A stretch of 64,000 bases of DNA from Azospirillum sp. B510 (GCF_000010725.1 NC_013854.1:2199001-2263000); one strand, 5' to 3'; positions 1 through 9,088 are shown, counted from the first letter of the stretch. Numbers and translations: made by a program. Notes: generated by a model not told the origin, from the letters alone.

Positions 1-1298
1 CACCCGAAGGTCGGGGCGCCACGCGCGATCATCGGCAGCGGCGCCACCGCCGGGGCATCGGCCGGCGGCACCCAGGGCACATAGGCGTCGGGCATGCGGA
101 CGATGCCCTCGATGGCCCAGCCGTCGGCCCCCTCCGGGCTCTGCCTGGGGTCGGAAATCAGATAGTCCATCGCCGGCAGGCCGGTGGTGCCGACATAGCC
201 GGCCCAGGTCACCTGCACCGGGGCCGCCCGCCGGGCGAAGACGCCCAGCCGGTTGCCCAACGTGTGACCGGCGAGATCGACCAGGATATGGATGCCGTCG
301 GCGCGGATGCGCTCCAGCAGCGCGGCGTCGTCCAGGCCGGCGCAATCGACCCAGCCGTCGGCAAGCCCGCGCAGCCGCGCCGTCACCGCATCCGGGTTGG
401 CGGTGTTGGAATAGCAGATCGCCTCGATGCCGCCGCGATCATGGGCGGCCAGCACCGGCTCCAGGAAATACCCCACCGGATGGGCGCGGAAATCGGCGGA
501 GACATAGCCGACGCGCAGCCGGGGCGACGGCGCCGCGACGGGAGCGGCCGGACGATCGGGATAGCGGGCGCCCCAATCGGCATGCGCCTGGGCGATCCGC
601 GGCATGGCCGGCGCCGGATCATACTGCATCAGGAAAAGCCGGGCGCTGTGCAGCGAATCGGCGCCGGGCGACAGCCGCAGGGCGCGATCGAGCGCCGCGA
701 GCGCCTCGCCGATGCGCGCCTGGGGGGCGAGCGACAGGCCGGCGCGGTTGGCCCACAGCTCCACCCGCGACGGCTCCAGGCACAGGCCGGCGCGAAAGGC
801 GCGGTCGGCCTCGTCCGGCCGGTTCATTTCGGCCAGGGCGTTGCCGGTGTTGTAGAACGGAATCCAGCTGTCCGGCTGAAGGATCGCGGCGCGGCGATTG
901 AGCCCGATGGAGTCGGCGCGGCGGGCCTGGGCCCGCAGCAGATTGCCGGCATTCACCAGCGCGGCCAGCGTGGCGGGGGCGAGCGCCAGGGCGCGGCGGT
1001 AACAGCCCTCCGCCAGATCGGCGCGGCCGCCCTTGGCCAGCGTCTCCGCCATCACCAGCAGCCCGTCCATCGCCATGGCAAGCCCGCCGTCGAGGTTAAG
1101 CGCCCCGGCATAGGCCTGCGCCGCCCCCAGCGGGTCGCCCCGGCTTTCCAGCACCAGCCCGTAATTGGCCCACCAGACGGCCACGCCGGGCCGGGCGGTG
1201 ATGGCTCGGGCGAGAAGGTCCCCCGCCTCGGCCCAGCGGCCGGCCTGCGCGGCGATCAGGCCCTGGCGATAGGTGCTTTCGGCCTGATCCGGCGTCAT
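1..1298 (-). CDS. TPR / SPINDLY-type O-GlcNAc transferase-like protein (3' truncated by window edge)
   Basis: Reads leftward off the edge, so only the N-terminal ~430 residues are present. The first ~230 residues are tandem tetratricopeptide repeats (for example AEGCYRRALALAPATLAALV and ADRAFRAGLCLEPSR). They are followed by the start of a SPINDLY/OGT-type catalytic region: RLRVGYVSADFRAHPVGYFL, ILVDLAGHTLGNRLGVFARR, PVQVTWAGYVGTTGLPAMDY. By family this is a UDP-sugar-dependent protein O-glycosyltransferase; in alphaproteobacteria such proteins often act in flagellin or surface-polymer glycosylation, but the substrate cannot be read here. The ATG at 1298 is preferred because AGGA lies 9 nt upstream; the ATG at 1307 abuts that same AGGA. 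It lies 46 nt downstream of thyX on the same strand and may be co-transcribed. Confidence 0.85.
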   Translation of the reverse strand, partial: MTPDQAESTYRQGLIAAQAGRWAEAGDLLARAITARPGVAVWWANYGLVLESRGDPLGAAQAYAGALNLDGGLAMAMDGLLVMAETLAKGGRADLAEGCYRRALALAPATLAALVNAGNLLRAQARRADSIGLNRRAAILQPDSWIPFYNTGNALAEMNRPDEADRAFRAGLCLEPSRVELWANRAGLSLAPQARIGEALAALDRALRLSPGADSLHSARLFLMQYDPAPAMPRIAQAHADWGARYPDRPAAPVAAPSPRLRVGYVSADFRAHPVGYFLEPVLAAHDRGGIEAICYSNTANPDAVTARLRGLADGWVDCAGLDDAALLERIRADGIHILVDLAGHTLGNRLGVFARRAAPVQVTWAGYVGTTGLPAMDYLISDPRQSPEGADGWAIEGIVRMPDAYVPWVPPADAPAVAPLPMIARGAPTFG

Positions 1299-1344
1299 CG
1301 GCGTCATTCCTGCTTGTTGGGGGCCGCCTTAATTCGGACCCGCC

Positions 1345-2283
1345 TTATTCGGGGCGGCCGAGCTGGTCCATCAGTTCGCGCCATTCGCGCTTGGACAGGC
1401 CGCTGGCCTCCTGGGTCACCGGCTCGCCGGCCAGCAGGCGCTTCACCACGTCCAGCCCGGTGCGCGACAGATGGGCGCCGCCCATGCGGTATTCGCTGAA
1501 GGACTCGTAGACCGCCGGAACCCAGCGCTTCACCACGTCCAGCATCGCCTCGGCATAGACGCGGATCTCATACTGGGCATGGCTGTCGGCGCGCAGCGAC
1601 AGGAAATGGAGAAGGTTGTGGAGATCGACCTTCCAGTACCACTGCGTGTAGTAGTTCAGCGACAGGTTCATCCGCGCCAGTTCACGCGCCAGACCCTGGC
1701 GGGACGGGTCGATGACCGTGCCGTCCTCGCGCTGGTTCAGCATCTCCTCGTAATGGCCGTAGGCGCGTTCGGAATCCTCGCGCAGCAGCCGCATGACGCT
1801 GGCGGCCTCCTCGCCCTCCAGCACGTCGCCGCGGCCCTGGCGGTTGACCACGGCCTGGGCGCCAAGCTGCTCCGGCGCCGGCACGTAGAACTCGCGGTCG
1901 AGGATGGAGTAGCGCGCCGAATATTCGTTCACGTTCGCGGTGCGGTGGCGGATCCACTGGCGGGCGACGAAGATCGGCAGCTTCACATGGAACTTGATCT
2001 CGCACATCTCGAACGGGGTCGAGTGGCGGTGGCGCATCAGATACTTGATGAGGCCGGAATCCTCGCTGACCTTCTTGGTGCCCTTGCCATAGGACACGCG
2101 CGCCGCCTGCACGACCGCCGCATCGTCGCCCATATAGTCGATGACGCGGACGAAGCCGTGGTCCAGCACCTCCAGCGGCTGATAGAGGATATCCTCCAGG
2201 GCCGGGACGGTGGCGCGGCGGGTGGTGGCGGTGACGGCGCGCAGGCGATCGATTTCGTCGCGCTGCTCGGGCGTGATCGGCAT
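1345..2283 (-). CDS. thyX: FAD-dependent thymidylate synthase ThyX
   Basis: 312 aa. Flavin-dependent thymidylate synthase, which methylates dUMP to dTMP with methylene-tetrahydrofolate as carbon donor and FADH2/NADPH as reductant. The ThyX signature RHR-X7-S is present as [11 protein letters not shown] at residues 112-122. A second conserved segment, [10 protein letters not shown], lies at 83-92, and RQWIRHR fits the FAD/dUMP site. It is longer than minimal bacterial ThyX (about 220-250 aa), as is usual for alphaproteobacterial forms with N- and C-terminal extensions. It is divergent from ssrA and upstream of the TPR glycosyltransferase gene. No thyA is visible in the window. Confidence 0.97.
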   Translation of the reverse strand: MPITPEQRDEIDRLRAVTATTRRATVPALEDILYQPLEVLDHGFVRVIDYMGDDAAVVQAARVSYGKGTKKVSEDSGLIKYLMRHRHSTPFEMCEIKFHVKLPIFVARQWIRHRTANVNEYSARYSILDREFYVPAPEQLGAQAVVNRQGRGDVLEGEEAASVMRLLREDSERAYGHYEEMLNQREDGTVIDPSRQGLARELARMNLSLNYYTQWYWKVDLHNLLHFLSLRADSHAQYEIRVYAEAMLDVVKRWVPAVYESFSEYRMGGAHLSRTGLDVVKRLLAGEPVTQEASGLSKREWRELMDQLGRPE

Positions 2284-2426
2284 GGTGACTCCGGGGTTAC
2301 GATGCCGGCTGTCTTATCAGACCGCGCGCGGATCGGGAACGATGAACGCACGGCGTCGCCCGCGTCACCGCAACGCATTCGGGCGATCGCCTCACGCTCC
2401 CCCTTCCCTTGCCGGGCGGGAGTGCC

Positions 2427-2432
2427 TATATT
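2427..2432 (+). promoter_or_regulatory. Candidate -10 element of ssrA
   Basis: TATATT sits 7 nt before the first hairpin of the tmRNA acceptor piece. A weak TTCCCT at 2404-2409 lies 17 nt upstream and could be the -35. It is assigned by position relative to the RNA; no transcript start was measured. Confidence 0.45.
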
Positions 2433-2438
2433 CGCCAC

Positions 2439-2766
2439 GTCGGTTCGCCGACTATGGCGATAAACGCCTTGTGGAATAAGCGTTGTGGACCCGGGGGCGG
2501 TACCCGGCGCCTCCACCAACCAAACACCGGACTCGTTGACCGGGGTCGTTGGGGGCGAAACAGGATCGACACGCGTGGTAAAGGCATGGTTTTCGCTCGG
2601 CATGGTTCCGCCGTTATCGGGCCGTTGCAATAGTTGCCAACGACAACGTTGCTCAGGCTCGCCTCGCTGCCTAACGGCGGCTGGTAGCCTAAACCTAATC
2701 CCCGCGGGTTAGCGCCCAAGGGTGGGGCCGTGGGCCGCCTAGCAACAGAAGGCCCACACCTCTTTT
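2439..2766 (+). ncRNA. ssrA: Permuted two-piece tmRNA (ssrA), tag ANDNVAQARLAA
   Basis: Transfer-messenger RNA in the circularly permuted alphaproteobacterial arrangement. The acceptor piece comes first: a UUCG-capped hairpin (GTCGG-TTCG-CCGAC, 2439-2452), a second stem (AACGC/GCGTT, about 2463-2485), a T-arm-like CCGGG/CCCGG stem, and the 3' acceptor strand CGCCTCCACCA ending at 2518. After a ~32-nt spacer, presumably processed out, the coding piece begins with GGGGGCGAAACAGGATCGAC at 2551, which pairs with the acceptor strand. The resume codon GCC is at 2636 and the tag ORF 2636-2674 encodes ANDNVAQARLAA followed by TAA. The RNA ends with a GTGGGCC/GGCCCAC hairpin (2730-2757) followed by TCTTTT, probably the terminator. 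Exact mature ends are inferred. Confidence 0.93.
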
Positions 2767-2836
2767 CCCAGCGATCCCCCCGGCCCGCCCGGAGACAGGA
2801 CGCTGGCCGACGTGTAATCCAGGGACCCGTCCAAGC

Positions 2837-3334
2837 ATGCCCAAAGAGCAGCTCCGCTATGACCGCATGGTCGAGACCGCGTTGCGCGGCGTTGTCCGCG
2901 ACGCGCTGACCGAGGTTGCCGAGCGCGGCTTGCCGGGCAATCACCATTTCTACCTGACCTTCCGCACCGGCTACCCTGGTGTCGATATCCCGGACTATCT
3001 GGCGGGCCAGTATCCGAACGAGATGACCATCGTCCTCCAGTTCCAGTATTACGGCCTGGACGTGACGGACGATCATTTCGAGGTGACGCTGAGCTTCAAC
3101 AACGTGCATGAGCGTCTGGTGATCCCGTTCGGCGCCATCACCACCTTCGCCGACCCGTCGGTGAATTTCGCCCTGCAATTCCAGCCGCTGGCCGCCACCG
3201 AGTCGGCGGAGGTCGCGACCATGCCGCCCCGTGCCGCCGCCGAGCGCGTCGAGGAAAAGGTGGAGGAAGCCGCGCCGGCCGAGGAGCCGAAGCGCGGCGA
3301 GGTCGTGGCGCTGGACGCCTTCCGCAAGAAATAA
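2837..3334 (+). CDS. sspB: ClpXP adaptor SspB (alphaproteobacterial type)
   Basis: 165 aa. Adaptor that tethers ssrA-tagged proteins to the ClpXP protease. Residues ~1-120 form the SspB fold, seen as LPGNHHFYLTF, YPNEMTIVLQFQYYGLDV and NVHERLVIPFGAITTFADPS, typical of the divergent alphaproteobacterial subfamily. A charged, flexible linker (~130-155) leads to the C-terminal basic segment VVALDAFRKK, which matches the ClpX-binding tail of SspB proteins. The gene starts 70 nt after the tmRNA it serves and lies on the same strand, so tag production and tag recognition are encoded side by side. The stop codon is embedded in a 16-bp tandem repeat described separately. Confidence 0.93.
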   Translation: MPKEQLRYDRMVETALRGVVRDALTEVAERGLPGNHHFYLTFRTGYPGVDIPDYLAGQYPNEMTIVLQFQYYGLDVTDDHFEVTLSFNNVHERLVIPFGAITTFADPSVNFALQFQPLAATESAEVATMPPRAAAERVEEKVEEAAPAEEPKRGEVVALDAFRKK

Positions 3335-3372
3335 CCGTCCCAAGAAATAACCGTCCCAAGAAATAACCGTCC
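3325..3372 (+). repeat. Three perfect 16-bp tandem copies across the sspB stop codon
   Basis: The unit CAAGAAATAACCGTCC occurs at 3325-3340, 3341-3356 and 3357-3372 without mismatch. The first copy contains the sspB stop TAA (3332-3334). Because 16 is not a multiple of three, the three TAA triplets fall in three different reading frames. Confidence 0.97.
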
Positions 3373-3381
3373 AAGGACCGG

Positions 3382-3750
3382 ATGCCGGCCAAGCCGCCCA
3401 GCGAGTATGTCGCCAGCCTCTGCGAGATGCTGGCGCCGCTGGGCGATATCCGCGTGCGCCGCATGTTCGGCGGCTACGGCCTGTCAATCGATGGCTCGAC
3501 CTTCGCGCTGATCGCCGACGAGATTTTGTATATCAAGGCGGACGATGTGAACCGCGCCGCCTTCACGGAGCTGGGCCTGGAGCCCTTCCGGCCGATGCCC
3601 GACAAGCCGACCACCCTGTCCTACTATCCGCCCCCCGACCAGGCGCTCGACGACGGCGGAGAGCTGTTGCCCTGGGCGCGGTCCGGATTCGAGGCGGCGC
3701 TGCGGGCGGCGGCCAAGAAGGCGAAGAAGGCGGGGCGGAAGAAAACGTAA
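3382..3750 (+). CDS. TfoX N-terminal domain protein
   Basis: 122 aa. A stand-alone TfoX-N domain: RVRRMFGGYGLSIDGSTFAL, LYIKADDVNRAAF and PTTLSYYPPPDQALDD, followed by a basic alanine/lysine-rich tail (AAKKAKKAGRKKT). The domain was named from the competence regulator TfoX/Sxy, but solitary short members are widespread in alphaproteobacteria and have no assigned biochemical role. The ATG at 3382 has AAGGA 5 nt upstream. It begins 10 nt after the sspB-terminal repeat and is probably read with sspB. The function is not known; a competence role should not be assumed from the domain name. Confidence 0.85.
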   Translation: MPAKPPSEYVASLCEMLAPLGDIRVRRMFGGYGLSIDGSTFALIADEILYIKADDVNRAAFTELGLEPFRPMPDKPTTLSYYPPPDQALDDGGELLPWARSGFEAALRAAAKKAKKAGRKKT

Positions 3751-3776
3751 AGCGCCGTCTCCCGCCCACACGCCCC

Positions 3777-4472
3777 TCAGATATTGTCCGCCATGTGGAC
3801 GGTCGCGTTGCTGGCCTGGGCGCTGGTGGTGCGCTGGCGGATCTGGCGGGCGAAGCGCAGCGGGTTGGGAAGGATGTTCAGCATCGACCCCAGCTTGCCG
3901 ACCGACGAGGTCGCCTTGCCCACCGCCATCACATCGGCCAGACGCCGGTCGATGAAGGCGCGAGTCTCGACATGGTCGTCCGACTTGTCATCCAGCCAAT
4001 AGAAGGTGGAGGAGCTGACCACCGCGGCCAGCAGCGCCCGCTTGGTGTAGTGGTTGTAGTCGGTCGAGCTGTCGCCCGCGGCGAACCACATCGCATCCAC
4101 CGTGCGGTAGAGCAGCCGCAGGCCGAGCGCCACATTCTGCGGCATCGCCAGATAGGAGAGCTGCCGGCGCTTGGCCTCGCGATAGGGCTCCAGCACGTCG
4201 AAATAGGTGCGGACGGCGAGCGAGACGCGCTCGCGCACCTTCATCTCGGCCAGCGGCTGGGCCTCCAGCCGGTCGAGCGTCTGGCGGTCGGCCCAGTCGG
4301 CGAAATGCTCCACCGCGTCGGTGACGCCGCCGGGAAAGGCGCGCAGCAACGCCGACGGCTGGTGCCCCGCCATCTCGGCGCCGTCGCGCAGGGCCTGTAG
4401 GCTCCAACCGTCGAAGACGACGTTGGGCAGGCTCGCCACCAGGATCTCGTCGCGAAGCGTGTCGATGCTCAT
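3777..4472 (-). CDS. COQ9-family ubiquinone biosynthesis protein
   Basis: 231 aa from the ATG at 4472; AGGGAGAG ends 7 nt upstream, so this is preferred over a TTG two codons earlier. COQ9 proteins bind isoprenoid lipid and assist hydroxylation steps in ubiquinone synthesis, working with COQ7-type hydroxylases. Recognisable segments are [55 protein letters not shown] and [20 protein letters not shown], which make up the helical COQ9 C-terminal domain. It lies 24 nt downstream of def on the same strand. The C-terminus carries a hydrophilic tail after the conserved domain (about residue 190 on). Confidence 0.9.
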   Translation of the reverse strand: MSIDTLRDEILVASLPNVVFDGWSLQALRDGAEMAGHQPSALLRAFPGGVTDAVEHFADWADRQTLDRLEAQPLAEMKVRERVSLAVRTYFDVLEPYREAKRRQLSYLAMPQNVALGLRLLYRTVDAMWFAAGDSSTDYNHYTKRALLAAVVSSSTFYWLDDKSDDHVETRAFIDRRLADVMAVGKATSSVGKLGSMLNILPNPLRFARQIRQRTTSAQASNATVHMADNI

Positions 4473-4496
4473 AGCCAACTCTCCCTGCGCCCGCTC

Positions 4497-5069
4497 TCAG
4501 ATCCGGGCCGGCGCGTCGGTGACATGGTCGGTGACATGGGTCGCCGCGGCCAGCGCGGCGTTGATGTGATGCATCTCCTCGGTGCAGACCAGGAGACGCA
4601 GATCGTCCATGCGATCAAGATAGAGCACGCCGTCGAGGTGGTCGACCTCGTGCTGGACCACGCGGGCGTGGAATCCCGACGCCTCCCGCTCGATGCGGGC
4701 GCCATCCAGGCCGTGGCCGCGGTAGCGGATGCGCGTGTGGCGCGGCACCAGACCGCGCAGGCCGGGAATCGACAGGCAGCCTTCCCAGCCCAGCGCCATG
4801 TCGTCGGTCAGCGGCTCGATCACCGGATTGACCAGCACGGTGTTCGCCACCTCCTCCCCCTCGCCACGGTCGGCGGGAACGCGGAAGACGATGATCCGGC
4901 ACGACTCCGACACCTGGGGTGCCGCCAGACCGACTCCGGGAGCATCCAGCATGGTGGCGATCATGTCGGCCGCCAGCCGGGCGATGGCCGGATCGGTCGG
5001 GTCGGCGATCGGCTGCGCGATCTGGCGGAGTATGGGATTGCCCATCCGGGCGATTGGAAGCACTGGCAT
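4497..5069 (-). CDS. def: Peptide deformylase
   Basis: 190 aa from the ATG at 5069. Removes the formyl group from N-terminal formyl-methionine of nascent proteins. All three metal-site motifs are present: GVGLAAPQ (45-52), EGCLS (96-100, Cys98 metal ligand) and QHEVDH (139-144, His140 and His144 ligands with Glu141 catalytic). An in-frame ATG 12 codons upstream exists, but the conserved start [15 protein letters not shown] fixes the N-terminus. After the metal site it continues for ~46 residues, within the normal PDF range. The gene is divergent from rpsU and followed by the COQ9 gene. Confidence 0.96.
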   Translation of the reverse strand: MPVLPIARMGNPILRQIAQPIADPTDPAIARLAADMIATMLDAPGVGLAAPQVSESCRIIVFRVPADRGEGEEVANTVLVNPVIEPLTDDMALGWEGCLSIPGLRGLVPRHTRIRYRGHGLDGARIEREASGFHARVVQHEVDHLDGVLYLDRMDDLRLLVCTEEMHHINAALAAATHVTDHVTDAPARI

Positions 5070-5146
5070 GACGCTATATCTGGAGTGTGGAGGCCGCCGG
5101 GGCAACCGATTCCTGCGCCGCTGCCGCTTGACGGCGAAGACTCCCC

Positions 5147-5175
5147 TTCACAAAGCCGATCGAGCGTGCTACACA
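5147..5175 (+). promoter_or_regulatory. Candidate promoter of rpsU
   Basis: TTCACA and TACACA separated by 17 bp lie ~90 nt upstream of the rpsU start. This is a fair match to a housekeeping promoter, assigned by sequence only. Confidence 0.35.
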
Positions 5176-5261
5176 CTGCGCCCACACAAGGGGTGCGCCG
5201 TCGCGCATGCCTATTTGTTGCCTTCGCGCAACATGCTTCACTTGGAAGGGTGACGGTTAAC

Positions 5262-5465
5262 GTGCAAGTTCTGGTCCGAGATAACAACGTCGATCAGGCC
5301 CTCCGCGCGCTCAAGAAGAAGATGCAGCGCGAGGGCATTTTCCGTGAAATGAAGCTGCGTCGCAACTACGAGAAGCCCTCGGAGAAGCGCGCGCGTGAGA
5401 AGGCTGAAGCGGTGCGTCGCACCCGCAAGCTGCTCCGCAAGCGGATGGAACGCGAGGGCTACTAA
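5262..5465 (+). CDS. rpsU: 30S ribosomal protein S21 (bS21)
   Basis: 67 aa, starting with GTG at 5262 (mature start [20 protein letters not shown]). bS21 sits at the platform of the small subunit near the anti-Shine-Dalgarno region and helps initiation. The sequence is strongly basic, ending [12 protein letters not shown], and has the full length expected for alphaproteobacterial S21. GGAAGGG lies 11 nt upstream of the GTG. The gene is monocistronic, divergent from def, and followed by two inverted repeats and a terminator. Confidence 0.96.
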   Translation: MQVLVRDNNVDQALRALKKKMQREGIFREMKLRRNYEKPSEKRAREKAEAVRRTRKLLRKRMEREGY

Positions 5466-5492
5466 TCGTCTGTCGCGCTCAGCGACCGCGAT

Positions 5493-5513
5493 GGGCGCGT
5501 ATGATGCGCGCCC
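5493..5513 (+). repeat. Inverted repeat downstream of rpsU
   Basis: GGGCGCG and CGCGCCC form a perfect 7-bp stem with a 7-nt loop, starting 27 nt after the rpsU stop. No T-run follows directly. A further 6-bp inverted repeat, CAAGAC/GTCTTG, spans 5513-5531. Confidence 0.6.
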
Positions 5514-5537
5514 AAGACCCCTTGTGTCTTGCACCCG

Positions 5538-5568
5538 ACCGTCCCGCGAACCTCGCGTGGGCGGTTTT
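5538..5568 (+). terminator. Rho-independent terminator after rpsU
   Basis: A GC-rich imperfect stem (ACCG-t-CCC-GCG against CGC-gt-GGG-CGGT) is followed by TTTT at 5565-5568. The position fits termination of rpsU. Confidence 0.6.
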
Positions 5569-5708
5569 GGTGTATCGGCATCCTGTCATTTTGGCGGAAT
5601 TGTGCGTCGGTCAAGCGTATTGAATGGCCAGCCAACCGCCGGCACGCCAACCGGCCGCAAGCCCCAATTGGCCACCCCACTTGGCCGCCCCTCTGGAAAG
5701 GCCCGATC

Positions 5709-6539
5709 ATGAGCGCCTCCAACCTCACCGCCCGCCAATCGGTCCCGGCGCTGCGCGCCCGCAAGGGCGGCGAGCCCATCGTCTGCCTGACCGCCTATAC
5801 CGCCCCGGTGGCCCGGCTGCTCGATCCGCATGTCGATGTCCTGCTGGTCGGCGATTCGCTGGGCATGGTGGTCTATGGGCTGGACAGCACGCTGCCTGTG
5901 ACGCTCGACATGATGATCGCCCATGGCGCCGCCGTGGTCCGCGCGTCGGAACGGGCCTGCGTCGTCGTCGACCTGCCCTTCGGCAGCTATCAGGAGAGCA
6001 GGGAGGCCGCCTTCCGCGCCTCGGCCCGGGTGATGGCGGAGACCGGCGCCCAGGCGGTCAAGCTGGAGGGCGGGCTCGAGATGGCGGAGACGGTGGCCTT
6101 CCTGACCGCCCGCGGCATCCCGGTGATGGGCCATGTCGGGCTGACGCCGCAATCGGTGAACACGCTCGGCGGCTACAAGGCGGTCGGCCGCGACGCCGAG
6201 GCGGCGGAACGGATCGCCGCCGACGCCCGCGCCATCGCCGAGGCCGGCGCCTTCACCCTGGTGATCGAGGGCACGATGGAGCCGCTTGCCCGCCGCATCA
6301 CCGAAGAGGTGGCGATTCCCACCATCGGCATCGGCGGTTCGCCGGCCTGCGACGGACAGGTTCTGGTCACCGATGACATGCTGGGCCTGTTCGGCGCCTT
6401 CCAGCCGAAATTCGTCAAGCGCTACGCCAACCTGGGCGAGACGGTGAGCGAAGCGGCGGCAGCCTACGCCGCCGAGGTGCGGACCCGCGCCTTCCCGGGG
6501 CCGGAGCACTGCTTCGGGGTGAGGAAGGCGGCGGTTTGA
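5709..6539 (+). CDS. panB: 3-methyl-2-oxobutanoate hydroxymethyltransferase
   Basis: 276 aa. First committed enzyme of pantothenate synthesis; it transfers a hydroxymethyl group from methylene-tetrahydrofolate to ketoisovalerate to give ketopantoate. The PanB pattern is clear: [40 protein letters not shown] (Mg-binding Asp), [38 protein letters not shown] and [15 protein letters not shown]. The start ATG at 5709 has GGAAAGG 7-8 nt upstream; open sequence further upstream is not PanB-like. It stands alone here without panC. Confidence 0.97.
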   Translation: MSASNLTARQSVPALRARKGGEPIVCLTAYTAPVARLLDPHVDVLLVGDSLGMVVYGLDSTLPVTLDMMIAHGAAVVRASERACVVVDLPFGSYQESREAAFRASARVMAETGAQAVKLEGGLEMAETVAFLTARGIPVMGHVGLTPQSVNTLGGYKAVGRDAEAAERIAADARAIAEAGAFTLVIEGTMEPLARRITEEVAIPTIGIGGSPACDGQVLVTDDMLGLFGAFQPKFVKRYANLGETVSEAAAAYAAEVRTRAFPGPEHCFGVRKAAV

Positions 6540-6601
6540 CGCCTTCCCCGCTCCACTTCGTTCTTCCTCCGTTCTGGGCGATCCGCTAAAGTCCGTCCGC
6601 A

Positions 6602-9088
6602 ATGGATGCGCCCTCCCCCGCCCTGATTCCCCCCAACGTCGCCGCATGGTTCCGGTCGCGCGGCTGGGCGCCGCACCCGCATCAGGTCGCGATGGTCGAG
6701 GCGGCGGACCGGGGGGAGAGCGCGCTGCTGATCGCGCCGACCGGCGGCGGCAAGACGCTGGCCGGCTTCCTGCCCTCGCTGATCGAGCTGGCCGAACGGC
6801 CGCGCGACGGGCTGCACACCCTTTACATCTCGCCGCTGAAGGCGCTGGCGGTCGATATCCAGCGCAATCTGGAACAGCCGATCGCCGAGATGCGGCTGCC
6901 GATCCGGGCGGAAACCCGCACCGGCGACACGCCGGAGGCCAAGCGCAAGCGCCAGCGCAGCCACCCGCCGCACATGCTGATGACGACGCCGGAAAGCCTG
7001 GCGCTGTTGCTGTCCTACACCGACGCCGACCGGCTGTTCCGCGCCCTGCGCTGCGTCATCATCGACGAGCTGCATGCGCTGGCGGGATCCAAGCGCGGCG
7101 ATCTGCTGGCGCTCGGGCTGGCCCGGCTGTCGCGGCTGGCCCCCGCCGCCCGGCGGGTCGGGCTGTCGGCCACGGTGGCGGAGCCGGAACGGCTGCTGGC
7201 CTGGCTGTCGCGCCGCGGCCGCCATGACGGAACCGGGACCGATGATGTCCGCCTCGTGCTGGGCCGCTCCGGCGCCCAGGCGGAGGTCGAGATCCTGACC
7301 TCGCGGGAGCGTGTTCCCTGGGCCGGTCACATGGCGATGCACGCCATGAAGGAGGTCTATGAGCGCGTCCGCCGCCAGCGCACCACCCTGCTGTTCGTCA
7401 ACACCCGCGCCCAGGCCGAGCTGGTGTTCCAGGCGCTGTGGCGGGTCAATGACGACAATTTGCCGATCGCGCTCCACCACGGCTCGCTGGCGGTGGAGCA
7501 GCGCCGCAAGGTCGAGGCCGCGATGGCGCGCGGCGAATTGCGGGCGGTGGTCGCCACCTCCTCGCTCGATCTCGGCATCGACTGGGCGGCGGTCGATCTG
7601 GTGGTGCAGATCGGCGCGCCCAAGGGGTCGAGCCGGCTGGTCCAGCGCATCGGCCGCGCCAACCACCGGCTCGACGAGCCGAGCCGCGCCCTGCTGGTCC
7701 CCGCCAACCGCTTCGAGGTGCTGGAATGCCGCGCCGCGCTGGAGGCCGTCCACGACCACACGCTGGACGGCGAGGCGCCACGGCCGGGCGGGCTCGACGT
7801 GCTGGCCCAGCATCTGCTCGGCATGGCCTGCGCCGCCCCCATCCTGGCCGACGATCTCTATGAGGAGGTGGTCTCCGCCGCCCCCTATGCCTCGATGACG
7901 CGCGACGAGTTCGACGATGTGCTCGATTTCGTCGCCACCGGCGGCTACGCGCTCGGCGCCTATGAACGGTTCCGGCGCCTGAAGCCGCGCGAGGATGGGC
8001 GGATCGTGGTGGCCGGACCGGCGGTGGCGCGGCAATACCGCATGAATGTCGGCACCATCACCCAGGAGGCGCTGCTGCGCGTCCGGCTGAACCGCGGCCC
8101 GGTGCTGGGCGAGGTCGAGGAATATTTCATCCAGGGGCTGACCCCCGGCGACACCTTCCTGTTCGCCGGCCAGTTGCTGAAATTCCTCGGTGTGCGCGAG
8201 ATGGAGGCCCAGGTCGCCAAGGGCGGCACCGGCGACCCGAAGGTTCCGGCCTATGCCGGCGGGCGGCTGCCGCTGACCACCCATCTGGCCGAGCGCGTGC
8301 GCGCCATGCTGGCCGATCCGCGCCGGTGGGACGGGCTGCCGGAGGATGTGCGGGAATGGCTGCGCTTGCAGCGCCACCGCTCGGTCCTGCCCGACCGCGA
8401 CGGGCTGCTGGTGGAGACCTTCCCCAAGGCCGGCAAGCGCTTCCTCGTCGCCTACGCCTTCGAGGGACGGAACGCGCACCAGACCCTGGGCATGCTGCTG
8501 ACCCGGCGGATGGAGCGCTTCGGGCTGGGGCCGCTGGGCTTCGTCGCCACCGACTATGTGCTGGCGGTGTGGTCGCTGCGATCGCCTGGAGATATGGACG
8601 CGCTGTTCGACCAGGACATGCTGGGCGACGACCTGGAGGCCTGGATGGATGAGTCGTCGATGCTGCGGCGGACCTTCCGCAATGTGGCGCTGATCGCCGG
8701 GGTCATCGACCGCCGCCATCCGGGACAGGAGAAGACCGGACGGCAGGTCACCTTCTCCTCCGACCTGATCTATGACGTGCTGCGCAGGCATGATCCCGGC
8801 CATGTGCTGCTGCGGGCGACGCGGGCCGACGCGGCGGGCGGGCTGACCGACATCCGCCGCCTCTCCGATTTCCTGGCGCGGGTGCGCGGGCGCATCACCC
8901 ACAAGGATCTCGACCGCATCTCCCCGCTGGCGGTGCCGGTGATCCTGGAGATCGGGCGCGAGCGGGTGGAGGGCAGCGCCACCGACGAGCTGCTCGCCGC
9001 CGCCGAGGCCGAGCTCCTGGCGGAGGCGATGCCCGAACTGGCCTCTCCCGAACCTGCCGAGCCGCGACAGGGCCGATTGATCCTGTGA
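6602..9088 (+). CDS. Ligase-associated DEXH-box DNA helicase (Lhr-like)
   Basis: 828 aa. Superfamily 2 helicase of the Lhr-like, ligase-associated group. The Walker A segment APTGGGKT ends at residue 52, the DEXH box is DELH at 155-158, motif III is SAT, and motifs V-VI lie in VVATSSLDLGIDWAAVDLV and QRIGRANHR. A long Lhr-type C-terminal region follows. The family occurs in a four-gene set with an ATP-dependent DNA ligase, a ligase-associated exonuclease and the phosphoesterase PdeM. Here only the helicase and PdeM are adjacent, with TGATG overlap, so any ligase and exonuclease must be elsewhere or absent. Its role is inferred as DNA damage repair. Confidence 0.92.
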   Translation: MDAPSPALIPPNVAAWFRSRGWAPHPHQVAMVEAADRGESALLIAPTGGGKTLAGFLPSLIELAERPRDGLHTLYISPLKALAVDIQRNLEQPIAEMRLPIRAETRTGDTPEAKRKRQRSHPPHMLMTTPESLALLLSYTDADRLFRALRCVIIDELHALAGSKRGDLLALGLARLSRLAPAARRVGLSATVAEPERLLAWLSRRGRHDGTGTDDVRLVLGRSGAQAEVEILTSRERVPWAGHMAMHAMKEVYERVRRQRTTLLFVNTRAQAELVFQALWRVNDDNLPIALHHGSLAVEQRRKVEAAMARGELRAVVATSSLDLGIDWAAVDLVVQIGAPKGSSRLVQRIGRANHRLDEPSRALLVPANRFEVLECRAALEAVHDHTLDGEAPRPGGLDVLAQHLLGMACAAPILADDLYEEVVSAAPYASMTRDEFDDVLDFVATGGYALGAYERFRRLKPREDGRIVVAGPAVARQYRMNVGTITQEALLRVRLNRGPVLGEVEEYFIQGLTPGDTFLFAGQLLKFLGVREMEAQVAKGGTGDPKVPAYAGGRLPLTTHLAERVRAMLADPRRWDGLPEDVREWLRLQRHRSVLPDRDGLLVETFPKAGKRFLVAYAFEGRNAHQTLGMLLTRRMERFGLGPLGFVATDYVLAVWSLRSPGDMDALFDQDMLGDDLEAWMDESSMLRRTFRNVALIAGVIDRRHPGQEKTGRQVTFSSDLIYDVLRRHDPGHVLLRATRADAAGGLTDIRRLSDFLARVRGRITHKDLDRISPLAVPVILEIGRERVEGSATDELLAAAEAELLAEAMPELASPEPAEPRQGRLIL

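Noticed and set aside
6464-8902. 812-codon open frame antisense to the Lhr-like helicase
   Set aside because: High-GC antisense open frame with no recognisable protein pattern; the sense gene is fully accounted for by helicase motifs.
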